Source: Ephydatia muelleri (Eukaryota; Porifera; Demospongiae; Spongillida; Spongillidae). From it: a stretch of 64,000 bases of DNA. Position 1 is the first letter of the stretch. Each line of letters begins with the position of its first letter. Below are positions 11,901-24,140 of this stretch, piece by piece. The notes beneath the pieces were generated by a model. It searched no databases and was not told where the DNA came from. It saw only the letters and a program-made list of their open reading frames with translations. The translations under genes and the position numbers were made by a program. The stretch is from assembly GCA_013339895.1 (NCBI GenBank), contig JABACO010000013.1, positions 8,820,963 through 8,884,962 on the forward strand. The letters run 5' to 3'.

Positions 11901-12664
11901 GCTAGTATAGTTTTGACATCGGTGGTTTCTTATAAAAGCCGCTGGACTATGAATACAATTCTTGTACTGATAAAGTTAATGGACTACTCCGGAGCCGTAC
12001 TCGAGATTCCTAGACTACCTGACCCCCAACCTCAGAACCGTGCTCTGGGATCCTACCTGACCCATCCCCCGGACTCCACGCACGGACGCACCATACCTAG
12101 CAAGGGTTTGGCTGGGGTATCGGGCCGACTCCCCCTGGCATCGCACGTGATACAATAGATGAAGGGGGGCGGTCCCGAGTACGGTATCCGCCCCCCTTTT
12201 GTATCAGCCCCTCACGTCACACGGTTGTGCTTGGGGGAGCCAGGAGGAATCCTGGATGGCCCGAACCTGATCACGGCCCCAATGTGGGAACCGGAGAGAA
12301 TTGATGGGAACAAACCCGCTGCTAGGTATGTGCATGCAGCCCTCAAGTGCAGGGGCGGGTGGGCGGTTAAATTCAACGCTACCCACGTGCAGCCTGCTTG
12401 CAGAATGAACCACTAGCACATGCGCGATACGATAGGCTCCTCCAGTCCATTAACCTCACTTAACCTCCGGTTAACCTCTATTTAGCAAAAATGTTCGCAA
12501 CGCTACATGTCGTAGGAAAATATTTACACTACAGTATTGTGTACCCTTGTTATTCAACCATCCCTTCATATGTTTGTAGCAGCTGCAGAATATTTGCGAT
12601 GTCCTAGACCATAATAAATCGAAAACAAATTAACGGGGTATACCCTGTATATACGGGGTATACC
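11176..12664. repeat. Pair of GGGGTATACCCC palindrome clusters
   Basis: A roughly 30-bp motif occurs at 11176-11205 and 12634-12664 in the same orientation: CGGGGTATACC, a short A/T spacer, then ACGGGGTATAC and ACGT. Each copy contains the palindrome GGTATACC. The pair brackets 1.4 kb including a GC-rich stretch. They could be element termini or protein-binding sites; orientation argues against simple TIRs. Confidence 0.6.
11913..12416 (+). other. GC-rich ORF pair of unknown nature
   Basis: Two abutting frames (11913-12158 and 12159-12416) lie in a GC-rich block, unlike the AT-rich surroundings. The block holds an inverted pair near 12162-12199 (GGGGGGCGG against CCGCCCCCC) and several CATGCA-type motifs. 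Neither peptide resembles a family I know, and an antisense frame (12204-12419) is equally open. More likely a transposon or regulatory block than a gene. Confidence 0.25.
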
Positions 12665-12679
12665 ACGTACGGAACTAGC

Positions 12680-13890
12680 ACCATTAAAGCAAAAAGGTTA
12701 CGCTGTTTCTTATTTTATAATGCTAATTAGTGATTCAAAGTGAATGTACTTACAGTCAGAGCAATACTACTGCCTCCGTAAGGTATTACTATCAACTTTA
12801 GACAATATAGCATAATTTTCAAAATGGTTTGGCTGTGAACCAGTTAAAAAGTTTAAAAGCTTTAAAGTGTGTGAATTTGCAATAATGAGACACTCCCATT
12901 ATCTGATTAGGCCGCTTGACCGCAAAAATGGCTTTTGTTTATTTCGTGCACAAATGGAGAGCAATACAGCTGTAGTGCTGCCGGTGCGCTGCACAATGCT
13001 GATGCTGATGCAGGCTCTCAGTTGCTATACAGAGTACTAAGGGTCTCTGAAAATGTGTCACTCAAGTTTACAAACTACGGGACAATGCGTGGCGTTTTTA
13101 TATCACACTCGTGGCTGCTGTAACTGATGATAATCCTGGTACATCGTTATCATTGCTGCATGGGAATGAAGCGGAACAGCGAAAAATATGTGTTGCAGTT
13201 ACGAGATGTTCAGAAGTAGAATTACTAACTGTTCAGTCACATTATAGAATGGTATGTGATTCCAGAGAGGTGGTAACATTTCCAGAGACCCATTTAACAA
13301 GTAGACGTACAGGATTCTGATGACGACTACAGAGTCAGTGAGGATGATGGATGCTGCAAACAATCTGCAGCTGGCTTAAAACATTGTATGTAGACAGTAG
13401 TGACATACCATTGTTATTTGTGTAAAGATATGAATTCGCGCGATCGCACTCATCCCTCGCGCGCGCCCTAATTAAAAACAATGCTGTCTAATTAATTTTC
13501 AATGTCTTATATCTTACTAAATGCACAATCTTTGGGCGATTTATGGCGGTTTCTTTCAACTGTGGCATCCTTTGATCGCCCGCCCGAAATTCAAATTCAA
13601 TAAATAAGATTCGCTCGGATTCATCAATGAATAGTATTTGCTCGGATTCGTATTTTTTTAATTGCATTAATAAATGAATTCGTATTTATAATTAGTAAAA
13701 ATAATGATTTGGCTAATTTTAATGATTCAAATTCGTATTTAACTTGATCTTTACAGTACCACGACTACTGATCCGACTCGTTATGTGTTTTGCACGCAAG
13801 TGATTAATAATCGATATCCAAAAGCATTCCCAAATGTATTAATTATAATGCTTTCCACAACTGACACTCAGTCAGCTAGAATTCATCCAA
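12680..13890. other. No supported gene
   Basis: Short ORFs at 12935-13123 and 13111-13320 are unrecognised. 13570-13760 is rich in ATTCGTATT/CTCGGATTC direct repeats. Confidence 0.4.
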
Positions 13891-13894
13891 AAGA

Positions 13895-15160
13895 GTAGGT
13901 TATGTAGCCTCCTGTGATTCATCCTTGGTGCTCAGCTCCACCTCCTGGTCATCATCCTGATCCCCATGGCTCTCCTTGTTATCTGCATTGCCCTCGTATT
14001 CCAACAGCAATTTGTGAGCCTGCCATTGTTGGGTGGCATATTTCCATGTGTGCTGAAAGGAAGCATTCCATGCTCTTGAATCTTACTCCTGTGTCTTCTG
14101 TTCTGCAAGTTCCCGGATGTGCGACATTGTGAAGTTACAAATGTTGTCTCGCACATATCGACCCCACATGAGCTCTATAGGATTCAATAAGTACTGGGTG
14201 TGCCACAGGCACTAGAAGCAAGCAAATGTCAGTTCCATTCATGGTGTTGAAAGTGTCTATCCACTCTTGAGCAAGATAATGGGGTTTGGGAGTCAGTTAT
14301 GCAGCAAGAACATACAGCAACTGCTTTTTCCAGCCTTTTTGTTTCCATTGACGACCTGATGGACCAATGATGATCATTTCATCAGTTAAGTAATGCTCTT
14401 TTGACAGCAATTCTCCCTCCTCATCTTTAGCACCATGGGCAATCAACCAGTCCATCAGTTCTTCATGTTTCATGTGTTTTAGCAGCAGGCTTGGAGTCAC
14501 TAGTCAACATGGTATGGCAGGTGCACGGTCAATAACTATCCAGCTGTTACCTACCACATATGGTAGTAGCAAGTGCTGCTTCATCCGATGTTCGAACACC
14601 CCCCCCCCCCCCCCCCCCCCCATTCATTTCTGTATGATAGTCTGACAATACCTTCCTCTGCACATTTTGTGCTGGTTTGAATCCAGCCATCCTTGGAACC
14701 AGCCCCTATCATTATCCATCTCTCACCTTTTCCGCTAGGTACATTCAATTCACAATCCACAGTGCCAACAGACTGTCAGAAGCATGGAACCATGTTCTTC
14801 TTCAGCCATGATTCGTACATAAGTACAAATGACCTACCCTGCTCCGTGTAATCAAAAAAGTATTTCAGGTACTAAGCTTGCCCCTGCATGTTGACAGGGT
14901 CCTTGTGCATACATGTGTACCGCATATCTTGGCATTTGACAAATATGATGCCACACCGTTGCTGTAGTGCACGATGAAGTATAGCACGACTCCAAATCCA
15001 TTCCAGGTTGTCGAGAAAGGAGTGAACTGGTGTCTTCTCGAGGATGAGAGCCACCAATGCAGGGCGGATGACAGCTGCATCCATTTCAGACATCTTCATA
15101 CGCAGCTCTAATCCTCCCTGTTAGAACTGGATCTTTCTTCAACAAACGGTAGAGACAGGG
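13895..15160 (-). pseudogene. Tc1/mariner-superfamily DDE transposase relic
   Basis: Reading the minus strand gives, in order and in shifting frames, a YESWLKKN segment (catalytic-Asp region, with Y-E in place of the usual D-E), PSGKGERW(I)MIGAGS, VIDRAP (second Asp), HGAKDEEG, and at the C-terminus NPIELMWGRYVRDN (E in PIEL) followed by HIRELAEQKTQE. This is the DDE_3 layout of Tc1/mariner relatives. A C homopolymer (14599-14621) interrupts it, and frame slips occur near 14300 and 14500. An acidic tail follows the PIEL motif near 13950. Non-functional. Confidence 0.6.
14599..14621. repeat. Poly-C tract inside the DDE relic
   Basis: About 22 consecutive C. On the coding (minus) strand this is poly-G between the second catalytic region and the N-terminal part. 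Confidence 0.9.
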
Positions 15161-15579
15161 CGGAGAAATTCCAAGCACGAATGCGAGCATGTGGGATGCC
15201 AAAGGTGATTATTGATCTTCTTGTCCTCACATACGGCAGCCACAGACATTTTGCCAGTGTTTGGCAACAACACTCTCTAGATACTCTGACTGCTCATTGC
15301 CTTTTATGTAGTCAAAGTCGTTTCGCCTCCTGCTTTGGCATTCACAATGACACAAAACAAAAATGTTCGCACATGTCCACTTTCCATATATCGAATCAAA
15401 TTCATATTCTAGTGCTTGCAATAATAAACACAATGCTTCGAATTTTTCAAACCGTTAGTCGTATACTAAGCAAAAGTACAAAAAGAAAGGAGTATGAATG
15501 CCCTTTCAAAATGGGTGTACCTTAGACAGACCAATCATGCACTATGTATGACCTAACTACATTGCATATACAAACCATA

Positions 15580-18500
15580 TAAAAAGCATCCAATACACTT
15601 TTGGCAAACGTTTCGCAACCAAAATTGTACCAGGTGGTGTAATTTTTGCTGCCAAAAAATGTACCACGCTACAATTTTTGTAGGCAGGTGTTCAGTGTGT
15701 GGGGAAGCTGTGTGATGAACCTTGTGTATGGTACATGTGTGACAGAGTAGAAGCATATGTGAGTATTATCATTATGTGCAATCTCTTGTGTGATGTCATC
15801 ATATTCACCCCCTCCTCTCCAGCACAGAGAGAGGAATTGAGTCACCTATAACATTGTGTGTTGAACCTGCCAGGCATCTTGGACACTTTCAGTGTGCACC
15901 AATGGCTACCATTAGGATGGTAGGTGTTCTGTGTGTGAATGTTGGGTGATGTTATAAAATCATTCATTAGTAAGGGTGTTCAAATGAATAATATAGCACG
16001 CTTGCAGTTTAAAATATATGGATGGTGCTTTATGTGGTATACAGTTGAGGAGTGTATTGTAACTAGTGTGGGCTGTATGTAGACACATATGCAAGTATTA
16101 TGATGTGTGAAGTCATCTATTTTCCCCTCTCCTCAGCTGCATCAGTGCATAATCATATATACAGGGTGATTCACAATCAAGTTTATAAATAAACTGCAAG
16201 CAGTTAATTAACTAGTAATTGTTAAAAGTTCGAACAGCAAACGTAGACATGCTTGTGAAATATAATATAAACTTTAATGGTTAATTAATGTTGATAAAAC
16301 CTATTAATTTCAATTTGTAGGGTTGGTGGTTAGTTAAAAGCTGCAAATTGTACTTAACACTGCATCTACGAGAAACGCAGGGAAATTAGTCTATTTTGGG
16401 GCAAACCGAAAAATGATTAATTCCCTCTAGATAGAATTGCTTGGTTTTGAATGGAGATTTCACTACATGTACCATTATGAGGCATAGTGCATTTAGTTGT
16501 ATCTCAAACAGATATACCATTGGCTCAAAACGTCACTGCATAGTTGAGTGGTTCTAGCTTTATCGCGTAAGACGTACAGATTTTTAAAAATAACATATTC
16601 CTTGTAGAGCGTTACAATAAACTGTATGAAATGTTGTGAAAATGGTTTAAAATTTGGCTCTAAGTTGAATGCATGTAATCAACTCTCCCGGTTGGAGTGA
16701 TATGCAGTGCAACGTAATGAAATGTGAAAATGGCATTACCGTGAGTGAATTTTTGCGTGGCGGACTTCAAGAATCTTTCTTACTGTCTTACTAAATAACA
16801 TACCATGACTCTATCCAGACAGGTACAGACTGGATGTTTTGGTAGAACTTGCAAAACCTGCCTTCGCTGGCAGTAATACTCAAGGTGGTGGGACCCTGAA
16901 AAAGGTGTACCCAAGGGCATTTACCACATCAAAAACTATGTACCCGTTCGACATTTTCACGTAACAATAGAGCACCGTTCCAACTAAAGTAGAAATTACT
17001 CTTTATAAATGGGTGAGCTTTCTGATTATATTTTTTTCCAGTCAAAAAACGATAGGAGGGAATTATCAATATCCACAAATGCCCCGAAATTTTCCCGCAT
17101 TTCTTGTGGATGCGGTGTTAAATAACTGCTTCCATTTAGAAGTTATTCAAGATTGAATTTCGCAATGTACTTGATTTAGGGGCATTGTATCTGGATTTAG
17201 TAGTTTGAATTTATTCTGCCAAGTTGAAAATTCAGGGAAATGTTTGAGCTGTGGATGCCTCTAATATAGTATGTTTTAATTAGGTGTTATCTGGAATTAT
17301 TTTGTTAATTTAAATCTTTTGATTTTATTAAATTATATTCTACTTATACCATGATAATCAAAACTAATAACACATGACAAACTACAATCTAACTAGTAAA
17401 CTACAGGTTATGATGTATAAGTCAACCGTCTAAAAAGAGCTCTGATACTTTAGCACGGGGACCTGCACTTGCAAGAAATGCTCTGGCACAAGGGATTGGT
17501 TGAGTCTGCAATAATGTTTAGTTTGTTTACATTTAAGCTCACGTTAATGGAGCATTTGTCAACAATCTTAAGTTAATAAACTGCTTGTGGTTAATTTATA
17601 AACCCTTGATTGTGAAACACCCTCTATACAGTTTGGATGTCTAGTGGTGCTGAGGGTACCCAATGGGATCATCCTGGTGTTCACAGTGGAGAGATAAAGT
17701 GGAGGTGGTAACTACTCTTCCATGGCGACAGTTGCTGTTCCCACGTTCCCCAGTTACCTTGGCAGCCAGATAATGCCACCACACTGTAGCTTCAAGGAGC
17801 AGTGGTTCCACCACAGGGCAAACTGTCTTCTGACACACAAGTAAGTTTGCAGCATGTCTTTGCCAGATTGAAAAAGCTGTAAACTCATTTTTCTGTGGAA
17901 CAGGAGTGTATTTATTCCTATGTCTACTTGCGATTCATGAGGACTGAAAAAAATCTAGGTTTTCAGTTAGGACAGTTCCGAAGCAGGGGGAGGATGTGCC
18001 CCTCCCACACAAAGTTTGAATATGGTAGTTGGTTTATGAAGCTTCATACATGCCCTAGTTGGCATTGCAATGTAACTATGCTATTGAACCAAATTAATTT
18101 TAATACTGCCCATACATTTATCTGACATCAGAGTAATAAGCTGCATCTTTAGTGGTAATTGCCACTCATCTGCTTCAATGATTGTGTGTTCTATGTCCCC
18201 AAAAAGTAGAAGTCTGGGAGGAGGGAAGGGAACGGTGTAATTGGGAGGACAGTGCAGAACACAGTGGCAGGGGGCTATCTTGTACAACAGACGGTTATCA
18301 TGTCCTCATTTCCCCTTTACAGCTCCTTCAACTCCAGCACTGCGTGTCCACTGATACACGAATTTGTATATGTGAATTTGCATTGTTGAGTGTTTTCCAT
18401 TTTTGAATTCTCTTGTTAATATTGTTGGTGGGGATCTCTGCACGAGCTTAGTTAAACAGATCACCATATGGATTTGGCTGCATGGTGAGAACATACCGGT

Positions 18501-19189
18501 CCTACGTATTGTCGAATTATCATCCAGAGAATGTTCCTAGCATCGGGCAATCGAGAAGAACTAGGTTTTTATTCTGTATTAATATGGTTGGTGGTGAGCG
18601 AGCTTAGTTATACATCTGCATGGTCAGATCGTACCGGTCTTACCGTTGAATTAGAAATGGACACCCGCCGTCCATAAGCGCTATGACTTGAGCATGTATA
18701 TAATGTTTTGTATATGAATCAATCGATACACGCTTAGGAGGCACTCTGTTTATCGAGGTCCAGCTTCTTTGTTGTGCTAAAAAACACGATCTTCCACTAA
18801 GCCTAACATGCGACTTCGATGAATTCAGAAGAGTAGTGTATCGGTATACGTAATAGCCGTCGATCTATTCTATTTATAGCACACGCGGGTATATATCATT
18901 CCTGATACAGTTTGCAACTGCGAATTTCCGTAATTCTTAGTAAAGCCGCCTACGTGTGCTGTGCAGCGCGTGTGCTGCGCGCACGGTTATTTAGATGTCG
19001 TTAATTTTGGCACTTATCACCCGCCATAAAAAACGCGTCGAATCACTTTATGATTTTCAAATGATTTTTCACTTACATTCTGTTACAGAATGTTTACAGA
19101 CTGTAACATAATGTAAACATTCTGTTACAGAATGTAAGTGAAAAATCATTTGAAAATCATAACGTGATTCGACGCGTTTTTTCCCTGTG
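15580..19189 (-). repeat. Right inverted arm, longer by insertions
   Basis: Reverse-complement match of 4753-7153. It is longer by about 1 kb at roughly 16126-17125, where the left arm is continuous across GAAGCAGAATAAGAATAG, and by a palindromic MITE at 19029-19182. The 1-kb insert itself contains another copy of the arm motif GGGTGATTCACAATCAAG (16162). Confidence 0.88.
19029..19182. mobile_element. Palindromic MITE with AAACGCGTCGAATCA ends
   Basis: A near-perfect palindrome: AAAAACGCGTCGAATCACTT in, AACGTGATTCGACGCGTTTT out, with an inner ACATTCTGTTACAGAATGT stem. The left arm at 4757-4775 lacks it, so it inserted in the right arm after the arms formed. A relative lies in annexin intron 3. 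Confidence 0.88.
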
Positions 19190-19589
19190 GCACTGTTATC
19201 AGCTCAGTGTGAAGTTTTGCTTCCGGTGCGAAGTACTGGGATCTATAAGGCATGCAAAAGTATGGAGTCGTATAAGTATCTTGCGGCCAGTAGACGATTT
19301 TTTAGTACTAGGTATTTCGTCGACAGAGTGGATACAGCCACCCACCGATTGTGCAGTAAGCAATCTATAAACCGTGTATAGGTAAGCATTCACAGCAAGC
19401 TAACGACCCTGTGTTGATTTTCTGGGTAAAGACAGACAAGAAAGGTGTTGTATAATGTGTGCCCATCGTAATTGCATAGCTGTTCTATGTAAGTGTGTGT
19501 GTATGGTAAGCTCACATGTGGGTGCTGTGCTTTTTTTAATAAAAAGGCCTTGTGATGTATGAAAACATGCTAACATAAAATCCTCATGA

Positions 19590-20228
19590 GCACACACACA
19601 CACACACACACACCACACACACACACACCACACCACACAACCCACAACACAACACCCACACACCCACACACACCACACCACACTACTACACACCAACACC
19701 ACACGACACACCAACACACACCCACCACACACACCACACACCACACTAACACCACACACACCACACACACCACACACACCACACACAACACAACACCACA
19801 CACACCACCACACACACACCACACCACACCACACACACCACACACACCACACACACCACACACACCACACACACCCACACACCATCACACACCAAACACA
19901 CCACACACACCACACACCACCACCCACACCACACACCAACCACACCACACCACACACACCACACACACCACACAAACACCACAACAAACACACACACCAC
20001 ACCACACCACACACCACACCACCACCCACACCAACACACACCACACCACACCACACCACACAACACCCCACACCCACACCACACCACACCACCACAACAC
20101 CACACCCAACCACACACACACCACCACCACACCACACCAACCACACACCAACACCACACCACACCACACCACACCACACCACACCACACCACACCACACC
20201 ACCCACACCACACCACACCACACCACAG
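19590..20228. repeat. CA-rich satellite with (ACACC)n tracts
   Basis: Roughly 640 bp of CACA/CCACA units, almost purely C and A on the plus strand. It becomes a regular (CACAC)n pentamer at 20150-20228. The long ORFs on both strands (Thr/His or Val/Cys/Gly) are composition artefacts. Confidence 0.95.
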
Positions 20229-20445
20229 AATGAAGCAAAGAAATCTTGGTTTGAATCATGTAATTTGAATGGGGAACCCTTGAAACACTTTTATTGTTAA
20301 AGCCAATAAATTCATTAGCACTGCACAAACACTTGCTGACCATTATCAGCATTCAGTCTTATTATTCTGAAACCACTTTTACACTGCCAGAAACATGAAA
20401 TCAAAAAGCTACCCCATGGGGGCAGTGATCAATATAGACATATCC

Positions 20446-23243
20446 TCAATTAAGACCCACAATTGCCAGGAGCAACTTGCAGTAATTGCCAGAGATTTTC
20501 TCCTCTATCATTTTGTATAGAGATTTGTGGTATAATACCATGAATCTCTGTTTTATTTCAGCCAAGTCAATCTGAAACAAAAGTCAATGTGATTATAAGA
20601 ATCAATGAACAGCCGCACATTTCACTGTACTTTGGACCATGGACATCGCTGTACATTTCACGCATGCATAGAGCGCACACAGCGATGCATGTTGATATCA
20701 GCACAATACCCCCCAATACCCACAATGTGTATTTATCATAGATCTGCTGGATCTATGTCACTCTGTTGTGCATACATGGATCAAGCATGGCAAGTTATGC
20801 ACGGTAATCGCCTGTACAACAATAAATATAACCACCAGTTTTGAACATCATTGTCTTGGGGTGGAGGGGGATTCACTTCAGGATATCTCCTGAAGAGTGT
20901 CAATTTTATTTTGAACTATTGCAATTATATGTGCCAAATAGTCAGACACATGCTTGCCTTGATGCAACCAGTTCAACGTATAAGGGAATAGAATGATTTT
21001 GAACTCCACAATAATAATACCACTTTGCGACAGCATATACTATAGATGAAAATCTGTAAAATTATTTGGCTACCAATTGGATGCCAACACAATGGATATG
21101 AATGCATTCACATAAATAAATGCCTTCACATCCACATCCACTTGTGTTACCATCCAATTGCCAACCCGATCATTGTACAATCCATTTAAATACCTCGGAG
21201 CGGGAGACCACAACTCGTATCAGAGTTTCGTCGTCAACTCTCAGAAGCTTTTCTGCCAAGCTGTAATGAAGCCTCTCAGCAAAGTAGGTTGGACGACTGT
21301 ATACACACTGCACTAAGGACCATAGTCAATGCATTTAATTTGCAAGGTACAGTTCAGATCTTTAGTGCACTTACACACCAATACAATTATTTGCATGCAT
21401 GCATTTTTGTTTTACTATAACTTCTGACTCACCTACAGTTCTAAATGCCACTTTAAGATCACCTGATAGCTCGTGTTCAATAGTATTCATGATATCAATC
21501 TGTGCCACCTGACAGGTAGAGATTACAGCCTTCAGAGTACACCCACAGGACATTAGATTGCACACATTAAAGTTTTGTCTCTATGGCAAACATAATTATA
21601 ATACTTGCAGTACATAATGATCATTTATGTTGTTGCCAAGTAGACCAGTACAATAAATTATTATATCTTGTATAATGTTTAACTCCCGACATTTTTCAAG
21701 CTGCATTCTACAAAATACCTTTCTGTACTCTTCAAATGTAGCACTCAGCTGCTCAAAGTTGCGGAGCCCAAGGATGGTGATGAACTTGGACTCATCTGTG
21801 CTCCACTTCTTTTCCCCCGCCTCGTATAATTCTACAGCGTCCCTCACAGCAGTGCTGTGGTCAACCAAACCACTCTCATCCCGAGATGCCTGTACACACG
21901 AGCAGGGTTCCCCACATCAACATCAGGCTGAAGTATCGAGGAAAGGAAATTACCCTGCACATTTTCACTAGAAGACTCTTGAAGTGTCCTCTTGTTTCCA
22001 GCATCACATCTTTCTCAAGCTCATGACCACGTACTATATTTATGACAAAACATATATATCCTCAACACAATATTCATGTAGTCAAACTTGCTTGCAGCAT
22101 AGGCAGACACTATTTCATGTATCTCCTAGATGTAGAAACTGTTAAATAGAATGAACACTCTTCAGAATAACACAACCTTGTTGGTTCTTGTGCATAAAAT
22201 CTCAATCAGGACACTATCATCTGTCCTCAGACCTTTCATTGCATTTCGCAGACACCTGGCATCATACACTGGTTTGGATTCCATCAGAGCAAGCACAAGC
22301 TGCTGGAGGTCCCCAATGAGCTTTGACTTCAAATCTTGCTCCAGATCCTACAGTACATATAGGCACGATTTCATATGTTCTTTCCAGCTGCATGCATGGC
22401 TCTGATGACATCATGAACCACTCTTCCCGCGCTGACATTTCAGTACGCTTTGTATATACGGTCCCCAACACACCAGCGCACACAGTCTCCAACCCCTTTC
22501 CTCCCTCTCTCCACATGTTACTTTAAGACTAATATATGTGACTATGACGCTTCCTTGCACTACTGATACACAAAACACTGATGCACTCTAAATCAGTTCC
22601 ACTGTACATAACTGTATGCTGGTATATGAGTGACAAATTCCTAGCCCTAAACCAGTCTAACACTGCAAAGCTGTACATTTAGGAATACTCATGCATACAT
22701 AGCGCTAGCAAAACAAAAACCGTTGAATCAATTCTGGATTTCCAATTGATTAATCACTTGCATTTTGTGCCAGTAAACATTTTATACCAAGTGATACAAT
22801 TGGAATTCAACAATTGATTCGACGCGTTTTTTTTTTTTTTGCTGTTGTGATACGCACATAGCACACATAACGTTCATGCAGCATTGCAATTGACCCTTCC
22901 GTATAGTGAGTTGTATGCACGTTTGATCTCCTGTCTTTGATCGTTGCTTCTGTTTGCAATGATGTTAATTATTGCACACTCGTCTTTATCCTTGTCTGTA
23001 TGACATGGGAAATATCCAGACGGCACCGTAAAAAAAAAAAAAGGTATATACGGCATATCAATATTACCCGCACATACCTGTACCATCCAAGGCAGCTCTT
23101 CGTAGACCCAATGCATCTTCTTCCGCCTTGAACTGGGCGATGGGATGAACCGTTCCGTGATAACTTTCAGCGTGCTAGAGCACAAGAATCACACAACTGA
23201 TCGCACGAGTGAAGGTCTCACCTCAACTCACCTCTCCTGCCAT
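20446..23243 (-). CDS. Annexin, complete ten-exon gene
   Basis: Annexins bind phospholipid membranes in a calcium-dependent way through four repeats. Exons on the minus strand: 23243-23232, 23174-23078, 22995-22895, 22347-22177, 22125-22092, 22033-21954, 21889-21719, 21508-21433, 21312-21194, 20571-20446. All phases agree, giving 328 aa with a TGA stop. Repeat I has EEDALGLRRAALDG; II has DARCLRNAMKGLRTDD and IEILCTRTN; III has LYEAGEKKWSTDESKF and ATFEEYRK; IV has FAERLHYSLAEKLL and RVVVSRSE. The last exon ends LYKMIEEKISGNYCKLLLAIVG, a textbook annexin C-terminus. Intron 5 appears to use a GC donor (A|GCAAGT). The GxGTD loop is altered in all four repeats (GLRTD in II, KKWSTD in III, RVDD in IV), so calcium binding may be weak. 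The start is the first in-frame ATG, in a 4-codon exon. Confidence 0.92.
22720..22836. mobile_element. MITE-like element in annexin intron 3
   Basis: AACCGTTGAATCAATT at the left and CAATTGATTCGACGCGTTTT at the right form inverted ends around about 70 bp. The right end matches the palindromic MITE at 19029-19182 (ATTCGACGCGTTTT). It is wholly intronic, so it does not change the annexin reading frame. Confidence 0.7.
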
Positions 23244-23259
23244 AATTTACTGACAAACG

Positions 23260-23628
23260 CCGAATACTGGAAATGGTTTGGTTACAATATCACTCGGCTG
23301 ATTTATCCATGGAATAACGTACATGCAGAGTTCAAAGAAGACTGATGAGTAAAATATTTCCTCTTCTTCTAGATTTTCTTTCCGCTAGCACAATATATGC
23401 GTTTCTGATGACCTGACCCGACGCCATGTGTCACATGCACGAGTCGTGCGTACTGCATTCAGATGCACTTAAACTGGTCGAACCGTTTCAAAAGTGTCAA
23501 TTCTGCTGTCCTTTGAATACGTAGCATCCATAGATGCCCATGCACGTTCAGTGGCGTATTGTGTGCTCCAGTTCCAGTCCTGGCAGCACTCTTGACCATT
23601 ATTATGGCCACCATGCAGTCACCATTAA
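23260..23628. other. Annexin upstream flank, no gene
   Basis: About 370 bp between the annexin first exon and a MITE. I see no confident core promoter signal. The ORF at 23459-23713 overlaps the MITE and is unsupported. Confidence 0.4.
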
Positions 23629-23836
23629 CTCTTTCGCGGGCAAAGCCAATTATTACAGTACACATGTTGTGCAAAAACAAGTGTTGCGCGTTGCAGGAAA
23701 ATGTAGTTAGCAAACAACGTACACTATATGACCAGGAAACAACTGATCAATATAAAGTGTTAACTGTTTAGATAAACAGAGTGGCTTTTGTATAGCACTT
23801 GTGGCGCAATATTGCTCTGTTGCCAGTGAAAGAGTT
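23629..23836. mobile_element. MITE, family with TTAACTCTTTCGCGGG ends (copy 1)
   Basis: It begins AACTCTTTCGCGGGCAAAGC and ends GCCAGTGAAAGAGTT. Copies lie at 32803-33852 and 49393-49628. Shared internal landmarks are GCGTTGCAGG, CCAGGAAACAACT, GTTTAGATAAACAGAGTGGC and GCGCAATATTGCTC. About 205 bp, no coding capacity. Confidence 0.88.
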
Positions 23837-23959
23837 GAGCCAGGAGGAGGAGGAGATCATCACAATAAGCTGAGACTTGTGGATGGGCTCACATTGGAGT
23901 AAATGATTGAGGTGGCACCCCACCTCCTCACTCCCTAAAGCGCCCAACAACCCCCCAAC

Positions 23960-24140
23960 GACCCACAACTCAGCGTGTGCCACGCACGAACCGGGGCGCA
24001 CCGCGCTCCAGGCCGCACGCCGCCAACCCACGCCGCACGCCGCCCCACGCCGAAGCCCGGCCCAGCCGCACGCCGGGGCACACGCGCATGATCCGAGACC
24101 ACCGAACGCCGCGCAACCAGCACGGTCGACGACGCCCCGA
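23960..24140. other. GC-rich, CpG-dense island
   Basis: About 180 bp of strongly GC-rich, CpG-dense sequence with repeated CGCACGCCG motifs, in a region that is otherwise AT-rich. Frames on both strands are open. There is no recognisable protein and no adjacent gene it could serve as promoter except, distantly, the annexin. Confidence 0.6.

Larger units (their letters stand above)
4753..19189. mobile_element. 14.4-kb composite element with multi-kilobase inverted arms
   Basis: The left end CACAGGGAAAAAACT (4753) is repeated inverted at 19182-19189 (TTCCCTGTG). The two arms stay collinear in inverted orientation for more than 2 kb. The core (about 7154-15580) carries a DDE integrase-core gene, a reverse-transcriptase scrap and a Tc1-type DDE gene, all broken. 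I see no target-site duplication directly outside the ends. It may be one very long-TIR transposon or an inverted segmental duplication. No Polinton polymerase, ATPase or capsid genes were recognised, so I do not assign it to that class. Confidence 0.55.

Noticed and set aside
4753-19189. Polinton/Maverick element
   Set aside because: Long inverted arms, size and an integrase-type gene fit superficially. But no DNA polymerase B, packaging ATPase, protease or capsid gene was recognised, and the ends do not start with AG.
19400-20352. Long ORFs rich in Val/Cys/Gly or Thr/His/Pro
   Set aside because: They exist only because the CA-rich satellite has no stop codons in most frames; overlapping frames on both strands are equally open.
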